DNA of 64,000 nt from the NCBI GenBank assembly GCA_001298575.1, contig LJCV01000133.1, positions 1-64,000 on the forward strand, given 5' to 3'. Below, piece after piece: positions 1 through 8,736 of the stretch. The notes under the pieces were generated by a model, which had not been told where the DNA came from, made no database searches, and was given only the letters and a program-made list of their open reading frames with translations. Each line of letters starts with the position of its first letter. Positions within the stretch are counted from its first letter, which is position 1. Position numbers and translations under genes: made by a program. The stretch is from Actinobacteria bacterium OK074 (GTDB taxonomy: Bacteria; Actinomycetota; Actinomycetes; Streptomycetales; Streptomycetaceae).

Positions 1-1203
1 CCCCTCTTCCCCCTCCGCCACCGTAGGCGCCCCACCCCGCCGCGCCCCCAGCCACTCACCCACCAACCTCGCCACCGGCTCCGTATAACGCGCCGTCAGC
101 GGTCCCACGACCACCAGGATCAGGACGTACGCCGTCGCCAGCGGGCCCAGGGACTCCTCCACGCCCGCCGTCACCGCGAGTCCCGCGATCACGATCGAGA
201 ACTCGCCCCGGGCCACCAGCGCACCCCCCCCGCGCCAGCGGCCCCGGGCCGGGATGCCGGCGCGGCGGGCGGCCCAGTAGCCCGTGGCGATCTTCGTCAG
301 GGCGGTGACCGCGGCCAGGGCCAGGGCGGGCAGCAGGACCGGGGGAATGCTCGCCGGATCCGTGTGCAGCCCGAAGAACACGAAGAACAGCGCGGCGAAC
401 AGGTCCCGCAGCGGGCTCAGCAGCGTGTGCGCGCCCTCCGCGACCTCCCCGGACAGCGCGATGCCCACCAGGAACGCGCCCACCGCCGCCGACACCTGCA
501 ACTGCTGCGCGATGCCCGCCACCAGGATCGTCAGGCCCAGCACCACCAGCAGCAGCTTCTCCGGGTCGTCGCTGGAGACGAAGCGGGAGATCAGCCGGCC
601 GTAGCGGATCGCCACGAACAGCACCAGGCCCGCGACGCCCAGCGCGACCCCCAGCGTCACGCTGCCCGTGGCCAGGCTCGCGCCCGCCACCAGCGCGGTC
701 ACGATCGGCAGGTACACCGCCATCGCCAGGTCCTCCAGGACCAGGATGCTCAGGATCACGGGAGTCTCGCGGTTGCCGACCCGGCCCAGGTCGCCCAGCA
801 CCTTCGCGATCACGCCCGACGACGAGATCCACGTGACGCCCGCGAGCACCACCGCCGCGACCGGGCCCCAGCCCAGCAGCAGCGCCGCCGCCGCGCCCGG
901 CAACGCGTTGAGGGCGCAGTCGACCAGGCCCGACGGGTAGTGCGCCTTCAGGTTGGAGACCAGGTCGCTGGCCGTGTACTCCAGGCCGAGCATCAACAGC
1001 AGCAGGATGACGCCGATTTCGGCGCCCGTGGCCACGAACTCCTCGCTCGCGCCCAGCGGCAGCAGCCCGCCCTCGCCGAACGCCAGCCCGGCCAGCAGGT
1101 ACAGCGGGATCGGCGAGAACCCGATACGGGCGGCGAACCGGCCCAGCAGGCCCAGGGCGAGGATGATCGCACCGAATTCGATCAACAGGGTCGCGGAGTG
1201 CAC
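1..1203 (-). CDS. Cation:proton antiporter, CPA2 family (3' end outside window)
   Basis: Integral membrane antiporter of the CPA2/KefC type, expected to exchange K+ or Na+ for H+ across the cytoplasmic membrane. About 400 residues are visible as alternating hydrophobic helices and charged loops. Recognisable segments include an early LLLLMLGLEYTASDL helix, the acidic LVLEDLAM motif inside a helix near residue 145, and ARGEFSIVIAG near residue 340, all typical of the family. The GTG start at 1203 lies 4 nt past the stop of the upstream regulatory gene and follows a GGGCGGGAG ribosome site. The frame is still open at base 1, so the C-terminus is missing. The adjacent TrkA-C gene marks this as a two-gene regulated antiporter. 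The ion is not determinable from sequence. Confidence 0.9.
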   Translation of the reverse strand, partial: MHSATLLIEFGAIILALGLLGRFAARIGFSPIPLYLLAGLAFGEGGLLPLGASEEFVATGAEIGVILLLLMLGLEYTASDLVSNLKAHYPSGLVDCALNALPGAAAALLLGWGPVAAVVLAGVTWISSSGVIAKVLGDLGRVGNRETPVILSILVLEDLAMAVYLPIVTALVAGASLATGSVTLGVALGVAGLVLFVAIRYGRLISRFVSSDDPEKLLLVVLGLTILVAGIAQQLQVSAAVGAFLVGIALSGEVAEGAHTLLSPLRDLFAALFFVFFGLHTDPASIPPVLLPALALAAVTALTKIATGYWAARRAGIPARGRWRGGGALVARGEFSIVIAGLAVTAGVEESLGPLATAYVLILVVVGPLTARYTEPVARLVGEWLGARRGGAPTVAEGEEG

Positions 1204-1207
1204 GCGT

Positions 1208-1702
1208 TCACTCCCGCCCGGTCCGCTGGAGTATCGCCGCCGCCGCGTCGACACCCTCGCGGGTGCCGATGACGATCAGCGTATCCCCGCCCGCGAGCCG
1301 GAAGTCCGGCGCGGGGGACGGAATGGCCTCGGCCCGGCGCAGCACCGCCACGACGGACGCCCCGGTCTCGGTGCGCAGCCGGGTGTCGCCCAGGACCCGC
1401 CCGTTGTACCGGGAGGCTGCGGCCACCTCGACGCGCTCGGCGACCAGGCCCAGATCCGTGGTGTACAGCAGGCTCGCGCTGTGGTGCGACGGCTTCAGCG
1501 CGTCGATCAGCGCACCCGCCTCCGCACCGGTCAGCCGCAGCGACTGGGCACAGGTGTCGGGGTCCTCGGCCCGGTACACGCCGACCGTACGGGCGCCGTC
1601 CCGGTGCGCGACCACGGACAGATGGCGGTGTTCCCGGGTCACGAGGTCGTACTGGACCCCGATCCCCGGCAGCGGTGTCGCCCGCAGGCGTGGTGCAGAC
1701 AC
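1208..1702 (-). CDS. TrkA-C domain regulatory subunit of the cation:proton antiporter
   Basis: A 164-residue soluble protein. Its C-terminal half (about residues 80-160) reads as a TrkA-C (RCK-C) ligand-binding domain: a pattern ending GGDTLIVIGTREGVDAA is characteristic. The N-terminal half resembles the small domain of actinobacterial antiporter regulatory subunits. It probably senses a nucleotide or ion and gates the antiporter encoded immediately downstream, since the stop and the antiporter GTG are 4 nt apart, implying one operon and translational coupling. The GTG start is chosen because an AGAGGAC ribosome site lies at the right distance. The gene is divergent from the histidine kinase at 1777. 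Confidence 0.88.
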   Translation of the reverse strand: MSAPRLRATPLPGIGVQYDLVTREHRHLSVVAHRDGARTVGVYRAEDPDTCAQSLRLTGAEAGALIDALKPSHHSASLLYTTDLGLVAERVEVAAASRYNGRVLGDTRLRTETGASVVAVLRRAEAIPSPAPDFRLAGGDTLIVIGTREGVDAAAAILQRTGRE

Positions 1703-1764
1703 GATTCGTCCTCTGTTGTTCCGGTCCGGTCGGTCTTACGTGCGGCCATGCTGCCACCCTTCCG

Positions 1765-1770
1765 TACGGT
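1765..1770 (+). promoter_or_regulatory. -10 hexamer TACGGT, leaderless promoter of the histidine kinase
   Basis: TACGGT ends 6 nt before the ATG at 1777, the spacing expected when transcription starts at or next to the start codon. There is no Shine-Dalgarno sequence. No convincing -35 box is visible. Confidence 0.5.
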
Positions 1771-1776
1771 GGCGAC

Positions 1777-2883
1777 ATGGGTGTTACGACGGATGGACGG
1801 GGCCGGCGCGGGCGGGAGAGCCTGGTGAAGGCCGGTCGGAACGGGCCCGGCGCCGAGACGGAGGGCGGCGCCGAGCCCGGGTCCGACGGCGGAAGCGGAC
1901 TCGGCGGCAGCGGCGACGGAGGCGGGATCAGGAACGTGTCGCTGTTCTGGCGGATCTTCTCGCTCAACGCCGTCGGCCTGACCGTCGCGGCCGTGCTGCT
2001 GGTCGGACCGGTCACCGTGTCGACGCCCATCCTGCCGAAGGAGGCGGTGATCGTCGCCGGCGGGCTGGCCGCACTGCTCGTCCTGAACGCGGCCGTGCTG
2101 CGCATCGGGCTCGCTCCGCTGCAACGCCTGGGCCGGGCGATGACCGCGGCCGACCTGCTGCGTCCCGGCGCCCGCGCGGCCGTCGCCGGGCCCGCCGAGA
2201 TGGCCGACCTGATCCACACCTACAACGCCATGCTCGACCGCCTGGAGACCGAGCGGGCCACCAGCGCGGCCCGCGCGCTGTCCGCCCAGGAGCGCGAACG
2301 GCACCGTATCGCCCAGGAGTTGCACGACGAGGTGGGCCAGACCCTGACCGCCGTGCTGCTCCAGCTCAAGCGGGTGGCCGACCGGGCGCCCGCGGGACTC
2401 GGCGAGGAGGTGCGGCAGGCGCAGGAGGCGACCCGCAGCGGGCTCGACGAGATCCGCCGCATCGCCCGGCGGCTGCGCCCGGGCGTCCTGGAGGAGCTCG
2501 GGCTGTCCAGCGCACTGCGTTCGCTGGCCGCCGAGTTCACCACGCACGGGCTGAGCGTGCGCCACCGTATCGACCATCCCGACGCCGAACTGCCGCCGCT
2601 CACCGAGGAGATGGAACTCGTGATCTACCGGGTGGCCCAGGAGGGCCTGACCAACACCGCCCGGCACGCGGGTGCCGATCGCGCCGAACTCCGGCTGCGC
2701 GCACGCCCGGACGGCGTGGAACTCCTCGTCCGCGACAACGGCCGCGGCCTCACCGACCCGCCCCACGAGGGCGCCGGCATCCGCGGCATGCACGAACGCG
2801 CCCTGCTGATCGGCGCCACGGTGACCGTGACCGCGCCCCCGGACGGCGGCACGGAGGTACGGCTGCGGGTGAGGACGCCATGA
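1777..2883 (+). CDS. NarL-family sensor histidine kinase
   Basis: A 368-residue membrane sensor kinase. A Gly/Ser-rich N-terminal tail (1-50) precedes two hydrophobic segments (about 58-80 and 90-112) with only a few residues between them, then a HAMP-like linker (112-160). The HisKA_3 dimerisation helix carries the phospho-accepting H183 in IAQELHDEVGQ, and a HATPase_c domain shows VAQEGLTNTARHA (N box) and VRDNGRGL (G1). The tiny extracytoplasmic loop suggests it senses the membrane or an intramembrane signal. ATG 1777 is preferred over the upstream in-frame start at 1675 because of the -10 hexamer 6 nt before it. It overlaps the response regulator start (ATGA), so the two are co-translated partners. 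Confidence 0.9.
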   Translation: MGVTTDGRGRRGRESLVKAGRNGPGAETEGGAEPGSDGGSGLGGSGDGGGIRNVSLFWRIFSLNAVGLTVAAVLLVGPVTVSTPILPKEAVIVAGGLAALLVLNAAVLRIGLAPLQRLGRAMTAADLLRPGARAAVAGPAEMADLIHTYNAMLDRLETERATSAARALSAQERERHRIAQELHDEVGQTLTAVLLQLKRVADRAPAGLGEEVRQAQEATRSGLDEIRRIARRLRPGVLEELGLSSALRSLAAEFTTHGLSVRHRIDHPDAELPPLTEEMELVIYRVAQEGLTNTARHAGADRAELRLRARPDGVELLVRDNGRGLTDPPHEGAGIRGMHERALLIGATVTVTAPPDGGTEVRLRVRTP

Positions 2884-3545
2884 TGCGCGCCACCGCCCCC
2901 CTGACCCGCGTCCTGCTCGCCGACGACCACACCCTCGTCCGGCGCGGCGTGCGGCTGATCCTGGACGGGGAGCCCGACCTGACGGTCGTCGCCGAGGCGG
3001 GGGACGGGGCCGAGGCCGTCGCGCGGGCCCGGGACACGGACGTGGACCTGGCCGTCCTCGACATCGCGATGCCCCGCATGACCGGCCTCCAGGCGGCCCG
3101 CGAACTCTCCCGCCGGCTGCCGGGGCTGCCCATCCTGATCCTGACGATGTACGACAACGAGCAGTACTTCTTCGAGGCGCTCAAGGCCGGTGCCTGCGGC
3201 TTCGTGCTCAAGTCGGTCGCCGACCGCGACCTCGTCGAAGCCTGCCGCGCGGCCGTGCGCGACGAGCCGTTCATCTACCCGGGAGCCGAACGGGCCCTGG
3301 TGCGCACCTACTTGGACCGGCTGCGGCGCGGGGACGGGCTGCCGGAGCGGGCGGTCACCGACCGCGAGGAGGAGATCCTCAAGCTCGTCGCGGAGGGCCA
3401 CACCTCCAAGGAGATCGGCGAACTCCTGTTCATCAGCGCGAAGACGGTCGAGCGCCACCGCGCCAACCTGCTCCAGAAACTCGGCATGCGCGACCGCCTG
3501 GAACTCACCCGCTACGCGATCCGCGCCGGCCTCATCGAACCCTGA
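2880..3545 (+). CDS. NarL/LuxR-family response regulator
   Basis: A 221-residue DNA-binding regulator, cognate partner of the kinase just upstream. The receiver domain (about 9-125) has the acidic pocket LLADDH, phospho-acceptor D61 in AVLDIAMP, and the conserved Lys in GFVLKS. The C-terminal LuxR-type helix-turn-helix (about 155-221) is seen as LTDREEEILKLVAEGHTSKE-type spacing followed by SAKTVERHRANLLQKL. The ATG at 2880 overlaps the kinase stop as ATGA. A second in-frame ATG follows immediately. Targets are unknown. The divergent antiporter operon is a plausible one, but this is only inferred from position. Confidence 0.92.
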   Translation: MMRATAPLTRVLLADDHTLVRRGVRLILDGEPDLTVVAEAGDGAEAVARARDTDVDLAVLDIAMPRMTGLQAARELSRRLPGLPILILTMYDNEQYFFEALKAGACGFVLKSVADRDLVEACRAAVRDEPFIYPGAERALVRTYLDRLRRGDGLPERAVTDREEEILKLVAEGHTSKEIGELLFISAKTVERHRANLLQKLGMRDRLELTRYAIRAGLIEP

Positions 3546-3570
3546 GAACCCTCAGCCTCCGCAAGGCAGT

Positions 3571-4386
3571 TCAGGCCCTCACCGCCGCGCACACACCCCC
3601 GTCGACCAGCAGATCGACCCCGCTCATGAACGCCGCCTCGGACGACACCAGGAAGGCCACCGCGGCGGCGACGTCCTCGGAGCGACCGGTCCGGCCGAGC
3701 GGGGTCCGCCGTACCAACTCCGCCATCGCGCTGTGCTGTTGGGCCTCCAGCTGCCCCTGCGGGGTGTCGATGATGCCGGGCGAGACCGAACAGGCCCGGG
3801 CGCCCACCGGGCCCAGCCGGACCGCCTCCCGCCGGACGAAGCGGTGCACACCGTGCTTGGCCCAGGCGTACGCCACCCCGGTGTCCTCGACCTTCGGGCC
3901 CAGAGCCTCGCGCAGGCGGTCGAGGAACCCCTCGGCGAGCGGGTCGTCCAGGAGCGCGGCGACGGCCGGGGTCGGGGCGAGGTCCGAGAGCAGCGGGGCC
4001 ATGGAGGCGAAGCACACCAGCGCCGTTCCCTTGGTGGCCAGCGGGCGCAGGGTCTCGGCGAGCAGGGCGGTGCCGACGAGGTCGACCTCGAACACGCGGC
4101 GCCAGTCGGCCATGGACGGGGAGATCCCGGCCGCGTGCACGACCGCGCGCAGCGGCCCGAGCGCCCCGGCCCGGGCGGCCAGCGCCGCGAGCCCGTCCCG
4201 GTCGGTGATGTCCAGCGGGTATGGCTCGACGACGGTGCCGGCGCCGGAGAGCTCCGCGGCGGCCCCGGCCGCGGTCGCCGGGTCGCGGTCGACCAGCAGC
4301 AGCACGTCCACCACGCCGACCAGCCGCCGCGCGCAGGCGAGCCCCATGCCGCGCCCGGCGCCGGTGACGATCCCCACGCCGCTCAC
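3571..4386 (-). CDS. SDR family NAD(P)-dependent oxidoreductase
   Basis: A 271-residue classical short-chain dehydrogenase/reductase. The Rossmann cofactor motif is near the N-terminus (VTGAGRGMGLA), with a VVHAAG motif after beta-4. The catalytic Ser lies in the CFASMAP region and the Tyr-x-x-x-Lys pair in VAYAWAKHGV. The C-terminal FMSGVDLLVDGG is typical of the family. The GTG start overlaps the stop of the VOC gene (GTGA), indicating translational coupling, so the two probably act on the same small molecule. A roughly 30-residue insertion between the Ser and Tyr positions (SDLAPTPAVAALLDDPLAEG) is longer than usual. It resembles 3-alpha-hydroxysteroid dehydrogenase/carbonyl reductase-type SDRs. 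The substrate cannot be determined. Confidence 0.88.
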   Translation of the reverse strand: MSGVGIVTGAGRGMGLACARRLVGVVDVLLLVDRDPATAAGAAAELSGAGTVVEPYPLDITDRDGLAALAARAGALGPLRAVVHAAGISPSMADWRRVFEVDLVGTALLAETLRPLATKGTALVCFASMAPLLSDLAPTPAVAALLDDPLAEGFLDRLREALGPKVEDTGVAYAWAKHGVHRFVRREAVRLGPVGARACSVSPGIIDTPQGQLEAQQHSAMAELVRRTPLGRTGRSEDVAAAVAFLVSSEAAFMSGVDLLVDGGVCAAVRA

Positions 4387-4862
4387 GCGCCGCTCCCCGC
4401 GGCGGCCGGCGCGGCCGGTGACCAGTACTTCTCCAGCGACGGCCGCACGGCCCGGGTGACCAGCTCGACCCGGAAACCGGCCGCCCCGCGCAGAAACGCG
4501 AAGAACGGCGCCCCGTCGGCCCCTTCGCGCGTGGCCTCGATCACGTACCCGTGCCGTTCGAGTTCCGCGACATCGCCGCCGACGTCGTCGGACCAGTACC
4601 CGACGTGATGCAGCCGCGAGCCGGGCTCCGGCTCCCACAGCGTGCCGGGGATGCGCCGGACGACTTCGAGCCGGGGCTCGGTCGAGGAGTAGGCGCACCG
4701 CAGATCCAGTACGGCGGTGCCGCCGCCGGGCAGCGAGACCTCGGTCGGGCCGCCGATCTCGGGACACCAGCGGTGCCCGAACAGCGCGGACAGCTCCGCC
4801 TCGGTCGCCTCCAGGTCGTCGACGACGATCCCCACGTGGAACTGGTCCTCCGCCTTCAACAC
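4383..4862 (-). CDS. VOC (glyoxalase/dioxygenase fold) family protein
   Basis: A 159-residue protein with two beta-alpha-beta-beta-beta halves, as in the vicinal-oxygen-chelate fold. The first half begins FHVGIVVDDLEATEAEL with a candidate metal His at residue 9. The second has LHHVGYWSDDVGGDVAEL with paired His, and FVEL-like FRVELVTRA supplies the acidic ligand. Enzymes of this fold use a divalent metal for lyase, isomerase or dioxygenase chemistry. It is the first gene of a two-gene operon with the SDR (4-nt overlap). The start is a GTG with only a weak GGTGG ribosome site, so the exact N-terminus is moderately uncertain. Confidence 0.85.
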   Translation of the reverse strand: MLKAEDQFHVGIVVDDLEATEAELSALFGHRWCPEIGGPTEVSLPGGGTAVLDLRCAYSSTEPRLEVVRRIPGTLWEPEPGSRLHHVGYWSDDVGGDVAELERHGYVIEATREGADGAPFFAFLRGAAGFRVELVTRAVRPSLEKYWSPAAPAAAGSGA

Positions 4863-4986
4863 GCGACCACCATCCGTGAACTCGTGCGAGAATTGCGTTC
4901 TCCCTCAGCGAGAGACATGTTTGCACGGGGTGGGCGGGGGCTTCCAGAGGCGTGCACGGGGCGGTTGGACGGTTCCGGAAACAGCC

Positions 4987-5022
4987 GTGCCGGCCGCGAC
5001 CCGACGGGGTCGCGGCCGGCAC
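4987..5022 (-). terminator. Strong hairpin terminator after the phospholipase D-like gene
   Basis: A perfect 15-bp stem (4987-5001 with 5008-5022) and a 6-nt loop lies 19 bp beyond the stop of the phospholipase D-like gene. No T-tract is present, as is common in Streptomyces. It also insulates the upstream flank of the VOC/SDR operon. Confidence 0.8.
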
Positions 5023-5040
5023 GTCACCGGCGGGCGCCGA

Positions 5041-6033
5041 CTACGCCGTCGTACCGCCCGAGTAGTCGCTGTCGAAGGTGTTCTCGATCGTGGTGGCCAC
5101 CGACTGGGCCACCCCGGTGCCGGTCAGGATGATGCCCAACTCCCGGTTGTTGGCGAGGGAGTTGCTGCTGATGTTCATGGAGCCCGCCTCCACCGCCTGG
5201 GTGGACAGGCCGTAGTCGGCGACCATGGCCTTGGCGTGGATGTAGAAGCCGTTGGGGTCGGAGTAGCCGACGACGGTACCGCCCGCCGCCTTGATCGCGG
5301 AGACCTCGCTGGAGTAGCTCGACGGGCTCTCCAGGACCACCCGGACGGCCACGCCCGCCTTCGCTCTGGCGACGATGGCGTTGACCACCGTGCTGTCGCT
5401 GAACTCCAGCTCCTCGACGTCGAGCGTCGTGGTCGCCGCGTTGATCAGGGCCACCAGGCGGCTGCGCGAGTCGGTGGGGGACCACAGCAGGTGGTCGCCG
5501 TCGGTGGGGGTGACCGAGGTGTCGGCGTAGTCCGCGTTGAACACCTTCTCGATCGCGGCGACGTCGCGGGTGTCGTCCGTGAAGACGCCGTAGTCGCGGC
5601 CGGTCGTGTAGTACTGCGAGGTCAGGTTGCCGGTGAGGACCAGCGACTTGGTGTCGTCCACGGTGATCGTCTTCTGGTGCGTGTAGACGAAGGTGGACGG
5701 CGACCACACCACGCCCACGCCCGCGGCGGTCAGCGCGTTGTACGCCGAGCTGTTGGCGGACTGGTGGGCGGTGTCCAGGATCACCCGGACCGTGACGCCC
5801 TTGTTCTCCAGGGCGATGAGGTCGTTGACCGCGGTGGTGTCCTCCAGCTCGTACATCGTCATGTCGAGCGAGGTGGTGGCCGAGTTGATGAAGTCGTAGA
5901 TCGTGGGCTGGCTGGTGGTCTGCGAGAAGGCGAACGCGGTGTAGCTCGCGGCGTTCGCGGGGACGGCGGTGGCGAGTACGGCGGCACCCGCCGCCAGGCT
6001 GACGCCCGCGCGGCCGAGGATCTTCCACAACAT
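5041..6033 (-). CDS. Secreted phospholipase D-like (HKD) protein
   Basis: A 330-residue exported protein of the PLD superfamily. An N-terminal signal peptide (MLWKILGRAG then a hydrophobic stretch) ends at a likely AxA site near residues 27-29 (PANAAS). Two catalytic HxKxxxxD motifs are complete: H119/K121/D126 in HQKTITVDD and H266/K268/D273 in HAKAMVADYG, each followed by a Gly-x-x-Asn type turn (LTGN, GSMN). Such enzymes cleave phosphodiester bonds in phospholipids or nucleic acids. Size and arrangement fit small bacterial PLD-like proteins rather than the roughly 500-residue Streptomyces PLDs. Start chosen at ATG 6033 with ribosome site CCAGGAG; the longer frame to 6102 lacks one. Monocistronic with its own terminator. 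Confidence 0.9.
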   Translation of the reverse strand: MLWKILGRAGVSLAAGAAVLATAVPANAASYTAFAFSQTTSQPTIYDFINSATTSLDMTMYELEDTTAVNDLIALENKGVTVRVILDTAHQSANSSAYNALTAAGVGVVWSPSTFVYTHQKTITVDDTKSLVLTGNLTSQYYTTGRDYGVFTDDTRDVAAIEKVFNADYADTSVTPTDGDHLLWSPTDSRSRLVALINAATTTLDVEELEFSDSTVVNAIVARAKAGVAVRVVLESPSSYSSEVSAIKAAGGTVVGYSDPNGFYIHAKAMVADYGLSTQAVEAGSMNISSNSLANNRELGIILTGTGVAQSVATTIENTFDSDYSGGTTA

Positions 6034-6306
6034 GCGTGACTCCTGGTCGAGTTGAGGCCCACCCGAGGGGGGATGCGGAGGTGGGCGTGGGCATGACACC
6101 ACGCGCGTAGAACGTGGAGGAAGAGGAGCCCGGTGAACGTGGGGTTACCGGGTGGGCGCATGGCCGGACAAAGAGGACTTCACGCAGGTGGGAGGCGGTT
6201 CATGTACTCCTCGTCGGATCGCAAAATCTTCGTAGGAGACCGAGCCGGGTGCCCCTGGCCCCTTGCCGTGGGCGGCGGCCGAGCCGGAGGCCCTCCCGGA
6301 ACCGCC

Positions 6307-6312
6307 TACCCT
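6307..6312 (+). promoter_or_regulatory. -10 hexamer TACCCT, leaderless promoter of miaB
   Basis: TACCCT ends 6 nt before the miaB ATG at 6319. The 285 bp between the phospholipase gene and this site hold an inverted repeat (CCCGGT...ACCGGG, 6130-6153) but no gene. Confidence 0.5.
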
Positions 6313-6318
6313 TGGGGG

Positions 6319-7869
6319 ATGACCAGCAGCGGCGACCGGAGACTCGCAGTGGACGTGCACAGCTCGCAGAGCGACGTCCGACGTTCGAAGACCTACGAAG
6401 TCCGAACGTACGGATGCCAGATGAACGTCCACGATTCCGAGCGATTGTCCGGGCTGCTCGAAGAGGCCGGTTACGTGCGCGCGCCCGACGGGGCGGACGG
6501 CGACGCGGACGTCGTCGTCTTCAACACCTGCGCCGTCCGCGAGAACGCCGACAACCGCCTCTACGGCAACCTCGGCCGGCTCGCCCCGATGAAGACCAAG
6601 CGCCCCGGCATGCAGATCGCCGTCGGCGGCTGTCTCGCGCAGAAGGACCGCGACACCATCGTGCGCCGGGCGCCCTGGGTGGACGTCGTCTTCGGCACCC
6701 ACAACATCGGCAAGCTGCCGGTGCTGCTCGAACGCGCGCGCGTGCGGGAAGAGGCGCAGGTCGAGATCGCCGAGTCCCTCGAAGCGTTCCCCTCCACCCT
6801 GCCCACCCGGCGCGAGAGCGCCTACGCGGCCTGGGTCTCCATCTCCGTCGGCTGCAACAACACCTGCACCTTCTGCATCGTCCCGGCCCTGCGCGGCAAG
6901 GAGAAGGACCGCCGCACCGGCGACATCCTCGCCGAGATCGAGGCCCTGGTCGGCGAGGGCGTCAGCGAGATCACACTGCTCGGCCAGAACGTCAACGCGT
7001 ACGGCTCCGACATCGGCGACCGCGAGGCGTTCGGCAAGCTGCTGCGGGCCTGCGGGAGGATCGACGGCCTGGAGCGCGTCCGCTTCACCTCGCCGCACCC
7101 GCGCGACTTCACCGACGACGTCATCGCCGCCATGGCCGAGACCCCGAACGTCATGCCGCAGCTGCACATGCCGATGCAGTCCGGCTCGGACACCGTCCTG
7201 AAGGCCATGCGCCGCTCCTACCGGCAGGAGCGTTACCTCGGGATCATCGAGAAGGTGCGCGCCGCCATCCCGCACGCCGCGATCACCACCGACATCATCG
7301 TGGGCTTCCCCGGCGAGACCGAGGAGGACTTCGAACAGACCCTGCACGCCGTCCGCGAGGCGCGGTTCGCGCAGGCGTTCACCTTCCAGTACTCCAAGCG
7401 GCCCGGGACCCCGGCGGCCACTATGGACGGCCAGATTCCCAAGGAGGTCGTCCAGGCCCGCTACGAGCGGCTTGTCGCCCTCCAGGAGGAGATCTCCTGG
7501 GACGAGAACAAGAAGCAGGTCGGCCGCACCCTCGACCTCATGGTCGCCGAGGGCGAGGGCCGCAAGGACGGCGCCACCCACCGCCTCTCCGGCCGCGCCC
7601 CCGACAACCGCCTGGTCCACTTCACCAAGCCCGGCCAGGACGTCCGCCCCGGCGACGTCGTCACGGTCGAGATCACCTACGCCGCCCCGCACCACCTCCT
7701 CGCCGAGGGCCCCGTCCTGGACGTCCGCGCCACCCGCGCGGGGGACGCCTGGGCCAAGCGCAACGCGGCGGAGACTGCGAAACCGGCGGGCGTGATGCTG
7801 GGCCTGCCGAGGATCGGCGCCCCCGAGCCGCTGCCGGTGGCCACGGGGAGCGGCTGCGGCTGCGACTGA
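6319..7869 (+). CDS. miaB: tRNA-2-methylthio-N6-dimethylallyladenosine synthase MiaB
   Basis: A 516-residue radical-SAM methylthiotransferase that adds the 2-methylthio group to i6A37 of tRNAs, after MiaA has attached the dimethylallyl group. The N-terminal UPF0004 domain has three cluster cysteines, C33 (TYGCQMN), C71 (NTCAVRE) and C105 (GGCLAQ). The radical-SAM CxxxCxxC is C179/C183/C186 in [14 protein letters not shown] domain (about 430-500) closes the protein, followed by a Gly/Cys-rich tail ending GSGCGCD. The ATG at 6319 is supported by its -10 hexamer. An in-frame extension to 6133 exists but has no ribosome site. miaA lies 1.6 kb downstream, so both steps of the modification are clustered. 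Confidence 0.97.
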   Translation: MTSSGDRRLAVDVHSSQSDVRRSKTYEVRTYGCQMNVHDSERLSGLLEEAGYVRAPDGADGDADVVVFNTCAVRENADNRLYGNLGRLAPMKTKRPGMQIAVGGCLAQKDRDTIVRRAPWVDVVFGTHNIGKLPVLLERARVREEAQVEIAESLEAFPSTLPTRRESAYAAWVSISVGCNNTCTFCIVPALRGKEKDRRTGDILAEIEALVGEGVSEITLLGQNVNAYGSDIGDREAFGKLLRACGRIDGLERVRFTSPHPRDFTDDVIAAMAETPNVMPQLHMPMQSGSDTVLKAMRRSYRQERYLGIIEKVRAAIPHAAITTDIIVGFPGETEEDFEQTLHAVREARFAQAFTFQYSKRPGTPAATMDGQIPKEVVQARYERLVALQEEISWDENKKQVGRTLDLMVAEGEGRKDGATHRLSGRAPDNRLVHFTKPGQDVRPGDVVTVEITYAAPHHLLAEGPVLDVRATRAGDAWAKRNAAETAKPAGVMLGLPRIGAPEPLPVATGSGCGCD

Positions 7870-7915
7870 GTCACACCGCCCGGCCGGAGAGTGACCCCCG
7901 GCCCCCGCCCGGGGT

Positions 7916-7921
7916 TACGCT
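7916..7921 (+). promoter_or_regulatory. -10 hexamer TACGCT, leaderless promoter
   Basis: TACGCT ends 7 nt before the ATG at 7929 of the dioxygenase-like gene, with no Shine-Dalgarno sequence between. Confidence 0.45.
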
Positions 7922-7928
7922 GCCGATC

Positions 7929-8651
7929 ATGCTTGTAGCCGCCGCCGTGTGCCCCTGTCCGCCCCTGCTCGTGCCCGAGGTCGCCGCCGGAGCCGCGGCC
8001 GAACTCGACCCCGCGCGTGCCGCGTGTACGGACGCGCTGGGCGTGCTCGCCGCGGCCCGCCCCGACCGCCTCGTCGTCGTCGGCCCCGCCGAACAGGGCG
8101 GCCGCGGCCCGCACCCGCAGGGCGCCCGGGGCTCCTTCCGCGGCTTCGGCGTCGACCTCGACGTACGCCTCGGCGGCTACGACGGGGCCGCCGCGCCCGG
8201 TGGCGAACGCGTCCTGCCGCCGTCCCTCTCCGTGGCCGCCTGGCTGCTGGAGCGGGTCGGCTGGGCCGCCGCGCCGGTGGAGGGGCTCGGCGTGGGGGAG
8301 CCGCTCGCGACCGCGCGGTGCGTGCAGGTCGGCGAGGAGATCGGCGCGCAGGCACCCCGGGTCGCCCTCCTCGTGATGGGCGACGCCAGCGCCTGCCGCA
8401 CCCTCAAGGCCCCGGGCTACCTCGACGACCGCGCGGAACCCTTCGACGCGGAGGTCGCCCGCGCGCTCGGGGCGGCGGACGTGGCCGCCCTCAAGGCCCT
8501 CGACCCGGAACTGGCGTACCGGCTCAAGGCGTCCGGCCGCGCCCCCTGGCAGGTCCTCGCGGGCGCCGCCCGGGGCGCGGACCTGAAGGGCACCCTGCTG
8601 TACGAGGACGCGCCGTACGGGGTGGGGTATCTGGTGGCGGCCTGGGCGTGA
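7929..8651 (+). CDS. Class III extradiol dioxygenase subunit B-like protein
   Basis: A 240-residue protein resembling the LigB/class III extradiol dioxygenase fold as found between miaB and miaA in actinobacteria. The N-terminus (AAAVCPCPPLLVPEV) matches the conserved start of this family, where a His-containing PHPP motif would normally bind iron. Here cysteine and proline replace the usual His pair, so iron-dependent ring cleavage is doubtful. Later segments (VALLVMGDASACRTLKAPGY, LYEDAPYGVGYLVAAWA) are also family-typical. Its position between two tRNA-modification genes is conserved in Streptomyces, but its role is unknown. Confidence 0.8.
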   Translation: MLVAAAVCPCPPLLVPEVAAGAAAELDPARAACTDALGVLAAARPDRLVVVGPAEQGGRGPHPQGARGSFRGFGVDLDVRLGGYDGAAAPGGERVLPPSLSVAAWLLERVGWAAAPVEGLGVGEPLATARCVQVGEEIGAQAPRVALLVMGDASACRTLKAPGYLDDRAEPFDAEVARALGAADVAALKALDPELAYRLKASGRAPWQVLAGAARGADLKGTLLYEDAPYGVGYLVAAWA

Positions 8652-8665
8652 CGGGCAGTCGCGAA

Positions 8666-8717
8666 ACACGGCGAACGGCCGCGCATCCTTACAGAGATGC
8701 GCGGCCGTCCGCCGTGT
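8666..8717. terminator. Bidirectional hairpin terminator between convergent genes
   Basis: Arms ACACGGCG and CGGCCGCGCATC pair with GATGCGCGGCCG and CGCCGTGT across a 2-nt internal mismatch and an 8-nt loop. It sits between the stops of the dioxygenase-like gene (8651) and the antitoxin-like gene (8737), serving both. Confidence 0.8.
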
Positions 8718-8736
8718 CGCTATCGCCGTCGTGCGG

